64,000 nt of DNA from DATIXJ01 sp035518715 (GTDB taxonomy: Bacteria; Bacteroidota; Ignavibacteria; UBA10030; SZUA-254): positions 62,001-126,000 of the forward strand of contig DATIXJ010000043.1 in assembly GCA_035518715.1 (NCBI GenBank). Reading direction: 5' to 3'. The notes under the pieces are model-generated. The model saw nothing but the letters and a program-made list of their open reading frames with translations, did not search any database and was not told the origin of the DNA. This document shows positions 52,484-60,709 of this stretch, piece by piece; within the stretch, counting starts at the first letter, position 1; every line of letters starts with the position of its first letter. A program made the position numbers and the translations under genes.

Positions 52484-53329
52484 TTATGACCCTTTCTCTA
52501 TCGGCGCATTGACAAGATTCCCCCACTCCGTCCACGAGCCGTCATAATTCTTGACGTTGGGATATCCAAGAAGGTATTTCAAAACGAACCATGTGTGACT
52601 TGATCGCTCTCCGATGCGGCAATAGGCGATGATTTCTTTGTCGGACGTCACTCCTTTTTGAGAATAGAGCGTATGAAGCTCTTCGGGCGACTTGAATGTA
52701 CCGTCGTCGTTGCATGCCGTCGACCAGGGAACATTCTTTGCACGCGGGATGTGTCCGCCGCGCTGGCATGTTTCCGGCAAGCCCGGGGGCGAGAGAATTT
52801 TTCCCGTGAACTCATCGTTCGAGCGAACATCGATGAGAATTGCTTTTTGCGACTGGAAGACATCTTCAACATGTTTCCGGTATGCGCGCTGGACATCGCT
52901 GAACCCTGCCGCTTTATAGGAAGAGAGTTTGGCTGCTGGCGCTTCCGTGGAAAGCTCTTTCCCTTCCGCAAGCCATTTCTTTCTCCCCCCGTTCATCAAC
53001 CGTACGTCGGCGTGGCCGTACATCTTCAGCTGCCAGAATGCCCACGCGGCAAACCAGTTGTTGTTGTCGCCGTAGAGTACGATGGTGGAATCGTTTTTGA
53101 TTCCGGACTGACTGAGGAGCCGTTCCAGATCGGCTTTGGTAATAATTTCACGCCGGACGGGATCGCAAAGCTGCGTCTGCCAGTTCCATCCCACAGCCCC
53201 GGGAATGTGACCCTGATGGTAGGATGTCGTATCAACATCCACTTCCACAAAAACGAGTTTCGGATCATGGAGATGTTGTGCTACCCAGTCCGTTGATACC
53301 AGCACTTCCGGATGCGCATAGGTTTGCAT
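52484..53329 (-). CDS. thiosulfate/3-mercaptopyruvate sulfurtransferase (two-domain rhodanese)
   Basis: A 281-aa tandem-rhodanese enzyme that moves sulfane sulfur from thiosulfate or mercaptopyruvate to an acceptor such as cyanide or a thiol. The N-terminal domain (about 1-140, VEVDVDTTSYHQGHIPGAVG) is the inactive half. The C-terminal domain holds the active Cys in AYCRIGERSSHTWFVL (about 238-240). The loop CRIGERSS resembles thiosulfate-type (CysA/TST-like) enzymes, not the CG-S/A-G-V loop of mercaptopyruvate enzymes. GGAGG lies 8 bases before the ATG. It is the first gene of a three-gene sulfur cluster with a small protein and the ETHE1-rhodanese fusion. Confidence 0.93.
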   Translation of the reverse strand: MQTYAHPEVLVSTDWVAQHLHDPKLVFVEVDVDTTSYHQGHIPGAVGWNWQTQLCDPVRREIITKADLERLLSQSGIKNDSTIVLYGDNNNWFAAWAFWQLKMYGHADVRLMNGGRKKWLAEGKELSTEAPAAKLSSYKAAGFSDVQRAYRKHVEDVFQSQKAILIDVRSNDEFTGKILSPPGLPETCQRGGHIPRAKNVPWSTACNDDGTFKSPEELHTLYSQKGVTSDKEIIAYCRIGERSSHTWFVLKYLLGYPNVKNYDGSWTEWGNLVNAPIEKGS

Positions 53330-53541
53330 ATTGAAGTCCTCCAGCTATAATAATGAACGAATGATCGCCGCACCGCATGATTGGCGGCGCAAATCCATTG
53401 TTCGTACCCCCATTGAACATGGATAGGGAAATTAAATCATAATGGGGTAAAGATGCAATAGGGAAATTTTCCCCTTCTGCCGGGAGCCGAAGCAAATCAA
53501 TTTTTTGTTATATTAGATAAGATGAAAGGAATGAAGACGTT

Positions 53542-55431
53542 GTGAGCAAGCCGGATAACCCGATCCACCGCATTCTTCTTCTGGTCGGATGTCTGGTGGT
53601 TTTGACCTGCCCGATCGCATTCTCCCAAAACAGACCCAGCGACATTAAGTATCAGCTTGGTCAGAGTTACGAGCGCGCCGGAGATTTTGAATCGGCGGTA
53701 AGATTGTACCAGGAAGCATTCGCCAGCGATAGCTCCAACATGCTTCTCTTCGATGCACTGCGGCGTTCCTACGTCCAGCTGAAACAATACGACAACGCTA
53801 TCACACTCGTTGAGCGGATTCTCCGGAGAAATCCCAACGACATCGGCAATCTGGCACAGCTCGGATCGCTGTATGTTCTGAAGTCAGACTTTCCTCGCGC
53901 CACGGAAATCTGGCAGCACGCCGTTTCCCTCGCGCCGAAACTCGAAGAAACCTACCGCATGGTTGCCGGAGCAATGGTCCAGAGCCGGCTCTTCGACAGT
54001 GCGATCGCGACCTATCGCAAAGCACGCCGCGCCCTCGGAAACGAGAATATCTTCGGGTATGACATTGCATACCTGTATACCGTCACCTTAAATTACGCGG
54101 ACGCAACGCGTGAATTTGTCAACCTCATTCGCCAGAATCCCGCACAGCTCTCGTTCATCCAATCGAGAATTGCATCCTATACCGACCGCGCCGAAGGACT
54201 GACGGCGGCAACTCAGGTCGTCCAGGATGCAACGAAAAATACTCCCGATAATCTTGCCTTCCACCAGCTTCTCGCCTGGCTGTATATGGAAGCGAAGAGC
54301 TATGACCGGGCATATACGGTGTATAAGTTCATCGATGAAAAAACCCACGCCGGAGGACATGAGCTCTTTGTCTTCGCACAACGTGCACTGAAAGAACAGG
54401 CGTATCAGGCCGCAGCCACGGCATTTCATGATGTCTTGGACCGGTATCCCAACATCGACATCGGTGCACAGGTGAAATTCGGATATGCCCAGACCCTCGA
54501 ACAGGAAGAGGCACAGCGGGACACACTGCGGCTCTTCGGTGAACAAAATCCATTTCCCGCAGTTGCAGATTCGGGAGTGAAACCGCAATTGACCGACGCC
54601 GTGGACGCGTATCAGCGCGTCATCCGGGAATATCCGACAACTGATGCTGCAGCGCGTGCACTTCTTCGCATCGCCTCGCTCCGGGAAGACCGGCTCTTCG
54701 ATCTCAACGCCGCACGCACGGCACTCCAGTCACTCATTGCATCCTATCCCCAGTACCCGAACCTCGTTCTCGAAGGAAAAATCGAGCTGGCGAATGTGCT
54801 TGTCATGATGGGTAATCTCGACGACGCACGAACCGGGCTTCAGGCACTTGCAGGAACCGGACCGGCACTCACCTCACAACAGGAACGCGCATCCCTCGGT
54901 ATCGCCGAAATCGATTATTTCCAGGGCCGTTTTGCCGACGCACTCACGCTGCTGAAACCCCTGGCATCGAATGCCAACTCGGACGCAGCAAATGATGCAA
55001 TCGCCATGCAGATTTTCATACAGGAAAACCGGGCTCCTGCCGACTCGGCACTCCGCATCTACGCGACCGCTGAACTCCTGGAACGTGAACATAAACTCTC
55101 CGAAGCACTCGCTCAGTTCCGTGAAGTTATCCGGCACTTCCCGGAATCGAGTCTCATCGATGATGCCATGCTTTCCATCGGAGACATCCAGACACACATG
55201 GGAAGCTACGAAGAAGCAGTATCATCCTATGACAGTCTCATGAGCAAGTTTCCCGAGAGCATCATGTACGACCGCACCTTAATGAAGCTGGCGCAGGTTT
55301 ACACCTTCGGGCTTCACGACAAGGTCAAAGCGATCGGAACGTATCAGGCGCTTCTGGAAAAATTTCCGGATTCCATCTATGCAAACGAAGCACGAAAGCG
55401 TGTGAGAGCATTACGGGGAGATACGATCTGA
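53542..55431 (+). CDS. secreted tetratricopeptide-repeat protein
   Basis: A 629-aa exported protein starting on GTG at 53542; no in-frame ATG is close, and AAAGGA lies 12 bases upstream. The signal peptide is about residues 10-29 (RILLLVGCLVVLTCPIAFSQ). The rest is helical repeats, at least ten TPR-like units: for example YERAGDFESAVRLYQEAFA, YDNAITLVERILRRNPND and ALAQFREVIRHFPESSLIDD. The C-terminal part resembles YbgF/BamD-type repeats with FPDSIYANEARKRV. Its stop overlaps the next start (TGATG), so it is translationally coupled to the conserved unknown protein at 55431. It probably acts as a scaffold; the partner is unknown. Confidence 0.88.
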   Translation: MSKPDNPIHRILLLVGCLVVLTCPIAFSQNRPSDIKYQLGQSYERAGDFESAVRLYQEAFASDSSNMLLFDALRRSYVQLKQYDNAITLVERILRRNPNDIGNLAQLGSLYVLKSDFPRATEIWQHAVSLAPKLEETYRMVAGAMVQSRLFDSAIATYRKARRALGNENIFGYDIAYLYTVTLNYADATREFVNLIRQNPAQLSFIQSRIASYTDRAEGLTAATQVVQDATKNTPDNLAFHQLLAWLYMEAKSYDRAYTVYKFIDEKTHAGGHELFVFAQRALKEQAYQAAATAFHDVLDRYPNIDIGAQVKFGYAQTLEQEEAQRDTLRLFGEQNPFPAVADSGVKPQLTDAVDAYQRVIREYPTTDAAARALLRIASLREDRLFDLNAARTALQSLIASYPQYPNLVLEGKIELANVLVMMGNLDDARTGLQALAGTGPALTSQQERASLGIAEIDYFQGRFADALTLLKPLASNANSDAANDAIAMQIFIQENRAPADSALRIYATAELLEREHKLSEALAQFREVIRHFPESSLIDDAMLSIGDIQTHMGSYEEAVSSYDSLMSKFPESIMYDRTLMKLAQVYTFGLHDKVKAIGTYQALLEKFPDSIYANEARKRVRALRGDTI

Positions 55432-56717
55432 TGAAACGGACGGGAATATATATCTCGATTATCTGCGCTCTCCTTCTCGGCGGATTGGCCGCAGATAGAG
55501 CATCTGCACAGAAGATCCTCATCCCGATGGATCTCAAGCAAACCGATCATCTCAAGGCATACGGGATCGCCTATTGGGCATTGACGAAGAATATACAGGT
55601 CGACTGGCTCCTGAACTACCGCGGCGGTTCCTTCATGCTCGATGCGGTCGATCTGGTGGCGACAGAATGCAGGGTCCGGGACGTCCTCTTCGAACAGCTG
55701 TCGGGTTCACAGGCGGCGCAGATCTACGCGCAGGTCCAGGATGAGAACACGAACATGGACGCTGTTCGCCTTGAAAAAGCGCCAAAGATCGCCGTCTACG
55801 TCCCGCCAAATTTTCTCCCGTGGGATGATGCTGTGACACTTGCCATGGAGTACGCGGAAATTCCCTACGATAAAGTATGGGATGACGGTGTTCTTCAAAA
55901 CAAGCTTTACAACTATGACTGGGTACACCTCCATCACGAGGATTTCACCGGTCAGTACGGAAAGTTTTACGCGAATTTCTCCACCGCACCCTGGTATGTC
56001 GAACAGCAGGCGATGTATGAGAAAAAGGCGAAGGAGCTGGGCTTTTCAAAAGTCTCGGAGATGAAGAAGGCCGTCGCCCGCAAGATCAAGGATTACGTTG
56101 CCTCAGGAGGGTTTCTTTTTGCGATGTGCTCTGCGACGGACACGTATGATATCGCGCTCGCGGCGGAGAATACGGATATCTGCGATGTCATGTACGACGG
56201 CGATCCGCCGGATCCGAATGCACAGAAGCGACTGGATTTTTCGAAGTGCCTGGCATTCGAGAACTTCACGCTCGAGATGAACCCCCTCCGGTATGAGTAT
56301 TCAGATATCGACATCCCGCCGAGCGATATGGTCGATCCCGGCAGGGAGGCGACCGACTACTTCACGCTCTTCGAGTTCTCGGCAAAGTATGATCCCGTCC
56401 CCACCATGCTGACCCAGGATCACGCCAATATCATCAAGGGCTTTATGGGACAGACGACAAGTTTCCGGAAGCGGCTGATCAAAAAAAACGTCACCGTACT
56501 TGCCGAACGCGAAGGAACCGAGGAGGTCCGTTATATCCACGGAAATTTCGGTCGCGGGACATTCACCTTTTACGGCGGACACGATCCCGAGGATTATCGC
56601 CACGAGGTCGGCGATCCACCAACCGATCTTCATCTCCACAAGAACTCACCCGGGTATCGCCTTATCCTCAACAACATTCTCTTTCCGGCTGCGAAGAAGA
56701 AGGAACAAAAGACGTAA
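55431..56717 (+). CDS. conserved secreted protein, often called asparagine synthetase B; function unknown
   Basis: A 428-aa protein with a signal peptide (residues 1-26, cleavage after ASA). From memory, near-identical proteins are widespread in Bacteroidota and carry the name asparagine synthetase B. But no N-terminal Cys glutaminase domain or PP-loop is present, so the name is misleading. It looks like a class-I-glutaminase/ThuA-like alpha/beta fold: KIAVYVPPNFLPWDDAV (about 119-135), YDWVHLHHEDFTGQYGKFY (about 162-180), and GGFLFAMCSATDTYDIA with Cys233 at a nucleophile-elbow-like position. The tail FYGGHDPEDYRHEVGDPPTD is strongly patterned. It starts on the A of the TPR gene's TGA and is coupled to it. 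Confidence 0.85.
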   Translation: MKRTGIYISIICALLLGGLAADRASAQKILIPMDLKQTDHLKAYGIAYWALTKNIQVDWLLNYRGGSFMLDAVDLVATECRVRDVLFEQLSGSQAAQIYAQVQDENTNMDAVRLEKAPKIAVYVPPNFLPWDDAVTLAMEYAEIPYDKVWDDGVLQNKLYNYDWVHLHHEDFTGQYGKFYANFSTAPWYVEQQAMYEKKAKELGFSKVSEMKKAVARKIKDYVASGGFLFAMCSATDTYDIALAAENTDICDVMYDGDPPDPNAQKRLDFSKCLAFENFTLEMNPLRYEYSDIDIPPSDMVDPGREATDYFTLFEFSAKYDPVPTMLTQDHANIIKGFMGQTTSFRKRLIKKNVTVLAEREGTEEVRYIHGNFGRGTFTFYGGHDPEDYRHEVGDPPTDLHLHKNSPGYRLILNNILFPAAKKKEQKT

Positions 56718-56769
56718 ACCCGCCGCGCATGGTTTGAATCTGACGGATTATTTGCTACATTATCACCCC

Positions 56770-57471
56770 ATGCGCATCGCCATCATTTCCGACATTCATT
56801 CAAATCTCGAGGCGCTCCAGCAAACTCTCACGGTCATCAAGCAGAAAAAAGTTGATGCCGTGGTTTGTCTCGGCGACATCATCGGGTACGGCGCGAATCC
56901 GAACGAATGCCTCTCGCTCATACGCGAAACGACCCCGCACGTTCTTCTCGGCAATCACGATGAGGCCGCTCTCGACGTCGAGAAAGCAGAGCTTTTCAAT
57001 CCATATGCACGCGTCGCATCTGAATGGACTCACCGCCAGTTAACCGACGATCATCGTGACTATATCAAGACTCTGCCGCTGCGTATCGTCCTCGATGGAT
57101 TGCTCTTCGTGCATGCATCCCCGTTCGAACCGGAAGAATGGCACTATATCATCACACAGGCCGATGCGCAGCTGCAGTTTGCGTATTTTCAGGAGCCGGT
57201 CTGCTTCGTCGGACATTCGCATGTGGCAGGTCTCTTCTGCGAAGATCTCTGGATGCGCGAGGTGGTCAAGGGGGAAAAATTCATCGTGAATGTCGGAAGC
57301 ATCGGCCAGCCGCGCGATAACGACTGGCGTTCCAGTTTCGGCATCTTTGACACATCAACCTGGACCTATGAAAACCCGCGCGTCGAATATGACGCGAAAA
57401 CCGCATCCTCCAAAATTCTCCAGGCCGGACTTCCCAAGCCCCTCGCCCAGCGCATCCTCGTCGGCCGCTGA
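56770..57471 (+). CDS. metallophosphoesterase (YfcE-like phosphodiesterase)
   Basis: A 233-aa calcineurin-like metallophosphoesterase. All metal motifs are visible: SDIHSN (7-12), GDIIGYG (about 37-43), GNHDEA (about 63-68), VHASP (about 117) and GHSH (about 149-152). The ATG at 56770 starts exactly at the first conserved strand RIAIISDIHSN; the frame is open further upstream into the previous gene but lacks similarity there. It is 52 bases after the conserved unknown gene. The substrate (a phosphodiester or nucleotide) is unknown. Confidence 0.93.
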   Translation: MRIAIISDIHSNLEALQQTLTVIKQKKVDAVVCLGDIIGYGANPNECLSLIRETTPHVLLGNHDEAALDVEKAELFNPYARVASEWTHRQLTDDHRDYIKTLPLRIVLDGLLFVHASPFEPEEWHYIITQADAQLQFAYFQEPVCFVGHSHVAGLFCEDLWMREVVKGEKFIVNVGSIGQPRDNDWRSSFGIFDTSTWTYENPRVEYDAKTASSKILQAGLPKPLAQRILVGR

Positions 57472-57474
57472 CCC

Positions 57475-57517
57475 TTAAAAAAAATCCCTGCCGGCGTCAT
57501 ACGACACGGGCAGGGAT
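57475..57517 (-). terminator. intrinsic terminator for the lipoprotein gene at 57537
   Basis: On the minus strand ATCCCTGCC and GGCAGGGAT (arms at 57509-57517 and 57484-57492) pair perfectly with a 16-base loop, then a long T-run (complement of 57476-57483) follows. It lies just after the stop at 57537. Confidence 0.9.
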
Positions 57518-57536
57518 TGACCAAACTCCCGGACTC

Positions 57537-58565
57537 TTACCGTACCGTGATGTACGGCGAACCCCAGAATTCGTTTGCAAACGGAGCGGAATTGTCATAA
57601 ATCGAACCGTGCGACATCACGTCCACGATAAGATTGAAACGTTCCGCCAGAATTCCCCACGCCGGGAAATGCGTGGTAATCGTTCTCGCATACACGCGTG
57701 TATAACTACCCGCACCGCCGGTAACGGATACGAGCGGCATCCGCAGACGGCCAAAATCCGGATGCAGGCGATTTCCGGCAATGTCATGCCGCAGGTTTAC
57801 GATCTCATTCGAGGTATCCGAACTGGAGACGGTGACACGCACGGTAATGGAATCATTCGCCACAAATTCCGGTATGCAGCCGTGGAATAAGCCGAGACGG
57901 AACCAGGAATTCAGAGGATCCGTGAATGTCGTGTCGTAACCACGGTGCGTATCGGAAACTTCAATCGAAGTGATGGAGAACTGCTTACCGCTGTCGGTTG
58001 TGCCTTCCACCATCGTCACCGCAACAGGAACCCAGTTGTGTAACGGGTTGTCGGTATGTGCGATTCTCTTGAACAGAACTTTCCGGTTCACATCCATCGT
58101 GAACGGCTTGTTGATGATACTGTCGACATACGTGGTATCCGGCGTGTGGACGCCGAGTCCAACCCTGAAGACTCCGGTAATGGTTTTGGTGATGGTCACC
58201 AGCGCCAGAGTATCGCCCGTGATCTGAACATCATACTGGCGGGAAATACCGGTCACATGACGACCCCATCGTATGGGATAAATGGAATCTCCCGTCACCG
58301 AGGTCGTGCTCATTGCGTAATCGGGAGTCGTTCCTGACGCCGAAGAATATTCATCGGCATGCATTCCGCCATCATCGATCGTCGCCTCATCCGAAGTGGA
58401 AAAAGCGGACACCGAATCGACTGTTGAAACGGCCTGCGTCAGTGCCGCCTGGTCGGTGGTCGGACCGGTACTTACCGGTGCCATCGAGGAATTGTTCGTG
58501 CATCCCGTTATGGCGAACACCGTGCCCGCCACGAGCAGCACGACTAGTGCAAATCGTCCTATCAT
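57537..58565 (-). CDS. lipoprotein of unknown function
   Basis: A 342-aa lipoprotein. The ATG at 58565 follows AAAGGAG with good spacing, and the lipobox is ITGC (Cys21 of IGRFALVVLLVAGTVFAITGC by position). Residues 22-75 are low-complexity and rich in Ser, Thr and Asp. The remainder is beta-rich, with segments such as DTLALVTITKTITGVFRVGL and SITVRVTVSSSDTSNEIVNL, and looks like one or two beta-sandwich domains. I recognise no family. It is a single-gene unit with its own terminator. Confidence 0.8.
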   Translation of the reverse strand: MIGRFALVVLLVAGTVFAITGCTNNSSMAPVSTGPTTDQAALTQAVSTVDSVSAFSTSDEATIDDGGMHADEYSSASGTTPDYAMSTTSVTGDSIYPIRWGRHVTGISRQYDVQITGDTLALVTITKTITGVFRVGLGVHTPDTTYVDSIINKPFTMDVNRKVLFKRIAHTDNPLHNWVPVAVTMVEGTTDSGKQFSITSIEVSDTHRGYDTTFTDPLNSWFRLGLFHGCIPEFVANDSITVRVTVSSSDTSNEIVNLRHDIAGNRLHPDFGRLRMPLVSVTGGAGSYTRVYARTITTHFPAWGILAERFNLIVDVMSHGSIYDNSAPFANEFWGSPYITVR

Positions 58566-58730
58566 AGCATCTCTCCTTTCAAGAGTATCAGACATGAATT
58601 CCATTCGGATCATCGACAACCATGATTGATTCCTTCCGTAATAAGACAAACGATAAAAAACGAGGTTTAATTCCGCAAGGCAGGTATTTCGGCGGGGTGA
58701 TGCAGATCAAAGATTAAGAAAAACTCAGAA

Positions 58731-59948
58731 TTATCTTTGTGTCAGGCCGTGGGGAACGAGCCATTGTTCGGGATCCTGTTTCTCCCGGTCTTTGTAGATT
58801 TCGAAATGGAGCATCTGTCCGGAAAGCGATTCGCCGCTCTTGCCGATCTGGCGTCCTTCGCTGATCTTATCACCTTCCGCAACGGATATTTCTGAAAGAT
58901 GCGCATAAACGGTGCGGAATCCGTTCTTGTGGTTGAGGATAATGAGATTGCCGAACGAAGGAAGCCAGTAGATTTTTGATACTTCCCCGTCCGCCACCGC
59001 CAGAACGGGAGTACCCGATGGAACGCTGATATCGATGCCCGTATTTTCGGTAACGGTGTGAAGTGTGGGGTGTTCCTGATTTCCGAAACGCGAGATCAAT
59101 CTCCCGGAAGCGACTGGCCATCGCAGGTGTCCGCGCTTCGCCTCGAATGCTCCGGGCGCGGTAGACGGGGGAGCCGTGGCGTGTTCTCTTGCAAGTTTCT
59201 CTTCGCGTTCCTTTTTCAGGCGATCGTCTTCAATCAGTTTTGCAATGAGCTGCTGCAGATCTTTTGCTGCCTGCGTTTTCCGGTCGATTTCCTGCTTGAA
59301 ACTCTTCTTGTCCCGGCGGATCTCGGCAAGGAGGTTCTTTCGCTTCTTCATCTTCTGTGCAAGCTTGCTTTCTTCCTTCTGCTTGTCCTTGATCAGATCA
59401 CGCTGCTCGCTGAGCTGTTTCTGCAGTGTGGTATTTTGTACTTCCAGCGCCGCACGCTGTGAGTCGATGGTATCGAGATCCTTCTTGCGCTGAGCCGAGA
59501 ACCGTCGCAGATATTCCGTCCTGATGAGAGTCTGGTTGAGTGATTTCGAGGACAGGAGCAGTTCCAAATCGTCGACCTCGCCGTGTCGGTAGACCGTCGA
59601 TACGTAATTGGCGTAATGATTCTTCAGGAAGGAAAGCTGATTGGTGAGCTGATCGATTGTCCCGCGGGTGCTGTCGATATCATGCTGGAGTGCGGTTTCC
59701 TGATCGTGAAGCTTCGAAATGAGCTTGCGCAGAAGATTTGTCTGACGGTCGTACGCATCGAGAAGGTCGAGCGTCGCATGTTCCTTCTTTTCCTTCTCCT
59801 TGATGCGTTTCTCGAATGAATCAATCTCGTCGCGCAGTTTCTGGAGCTGTTCCTGTTTCTTCTTGATCTCATCATCGCCGGCAGCGGAAAATTCCCGAAC
59901 AAAGAGAAGAGCGCAGAGACACAGGAATATGAAACGCGCGCAGATCAT
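58731..59948 (-). CDS. EnvC-like murein hydrolase activator with degenerate LytM domain
   Basis: A 405-aa exported protein: signal peptide (1-22), a long charged coiled coil (about 25-250, KKKQEQLQKLRDEIDSFEK and similar), then an M23/LytM domain (about 275-400). Compared with active LytM, the first zinc His is Asn302 (ENTGID), Asp306 is kept, His350 (VYAHL) is kept, and the HxH motif reads MLH (379-381). One metal ligand and one catalytic His are thus lost, as in EnvC-type activators that switch on amidases instead of cutting. It is the last gene of a coupled operon: its ATG overlaps the DUF4292 stop by 4 bases. The AMIN-amidase at 31682 is a plausible client. Confidence 0.9.
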   Translation of the reverse strand: MICARFIFLCLCALLFVREFSAAGDDEIKKKQEQLQKLRDEIDSFEKRIKEKEKKEHATLDLLDAYDRQTNLLRKLISKLHDQETALQHDIDSTRGTIDQLTNQLSFLKNHYANYVSTVYRHGEVDDLELLLSSKSLNQTLIRTEYLRRFSAQRKKDLDTIDSQRAALEVQNTTLQKQLSEQRDLIKDKQKEESKLAQKMKKRKNLLAEIRRDKKSFKQEIDRKTQAAKDLQQLIAKLIEDDRLKKEREEKLAREHATAPPSTAPGAFEAKRGHLRWPVASGRLISRFGNQEHPTLHTVTENTGIDISVPSGTPVLAVADGEVSKIYWLPSFGNLIILNHKNGFRTVYAHLSEISVAEGDKISEGRQIGKSGESLSGQMLHFEIYKDREKQDPEQWLVPHGLTQR

Positions 59949-60709
59949 TGGCGATCGATGACCTCCGCCTGTTTCGGAACAGTAAAGGAACAGACGACGG
60001 GTGTGTTAAGAGCAAGATCGTCGTAGGCAATGGTTACCGCCCGACGCTCCTTCGGAAAGATCACGCGCACAAGCTTCGGCATTTCAACCCCGTCAATCTC
60101 TTCCGTGTTTGATGCTATTCCTGTGACTGTCGGCTTCCCCGCGGAATCCAGCAAGCGGTAACTCTCAACGACAAATTCATCTCCGTCGATGTGATATTCG
60201 CGGGTTCCGCGTTCCGTACGAAAACGTATGACATACGAATCATTCTCAACTGATTCCCCTTCCAGCGAGTCGGTGGCGCGCGGAGCGGCGAACTCCCCGG
60301 TGAAGGACCGGAGAATCTCGTCGAATTCCATGTGCAGCCGAAAAAGGGAATTGAGCGTCTGCCCGTCGGGCCTCCCGATGAGCGCGGTGTTCTCCATCCT
60401 GTTATAAAAGAGAAAACGGTTGCGGGAAAGCATGAGTGTCCCCACGTGAAAACCGAACGGGCCATGAAGATCCACGAGGAGGGAATCGGGTTTCTTGAGA
60501 GACAGATCGAATGAGCCACTTGCGGAACCGTCGGGACTTTCAATGGTAATCGAGCCGTTTCCCTGAAGTGACGACACAGCCGATCCGCGGGCGTAGACCC
60601 GGCTCATCACATCGGCGGCGGAAAGCGTTCGCTCCCTGACAACCTTTGCGGACGGTGCGCATCCTCCGACAATCAACAGAGCGATGAACATCGTCCTGGA
60701 CAACTTCAC
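59945..60709 (-). CDS. DUF4292 lipoprotein
   Basis: A 254-aa lipoprotein with lipobox VGGC (about Cys17). The mature part matches DUF4292, a LolA/LolB-like half-barrel family: GNGSITIESPDGSASGSFDLS, KPDSLLVDLHGPFGFHVGTL (about 73-92) and RFLFYNRMENTALIG. The later VRVIFPKERRAVTIAYDDLALN is typical. Its start overlaps the TPR lipoprotein stop by 4 bases, and its stop overlaps the EnvC start by 4, so all three are translated together. A role in lipoprotein or outer-membrane handling is inferred from the fold only. Confidence 0.88.
   Translation of the reverse strand: MKLSRTMFIALLIVGGCAPSAKVVRERTLSAADVMSRVYARGSAVSSLQGNGSITIESPDGSASGSFDLSLKKPDSLLVDLHGPFGFHVGTLMLSRNRFLFYNRMENTALIGRPDGQTLNSLFRLHMEFDEILRSFTGEFAAPRATDSLEGESVENDSYVIRFRTERGTREYHIDGDEFVVESYRLLDSAGKPTVTGIASNTEEIDGVEMPKLVRVIFPKERRAVTIAYDDLALNTPVVCSFTVPKQAEVIDRQ

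Noticed and set aside
53385..53400. Short inverted repeat CGCCGC...GCGGCG in the gap before the TPR gene
   Set aside because: Six-base GC arms with a long loop and no T-run; too weak to call an operator or terminator.
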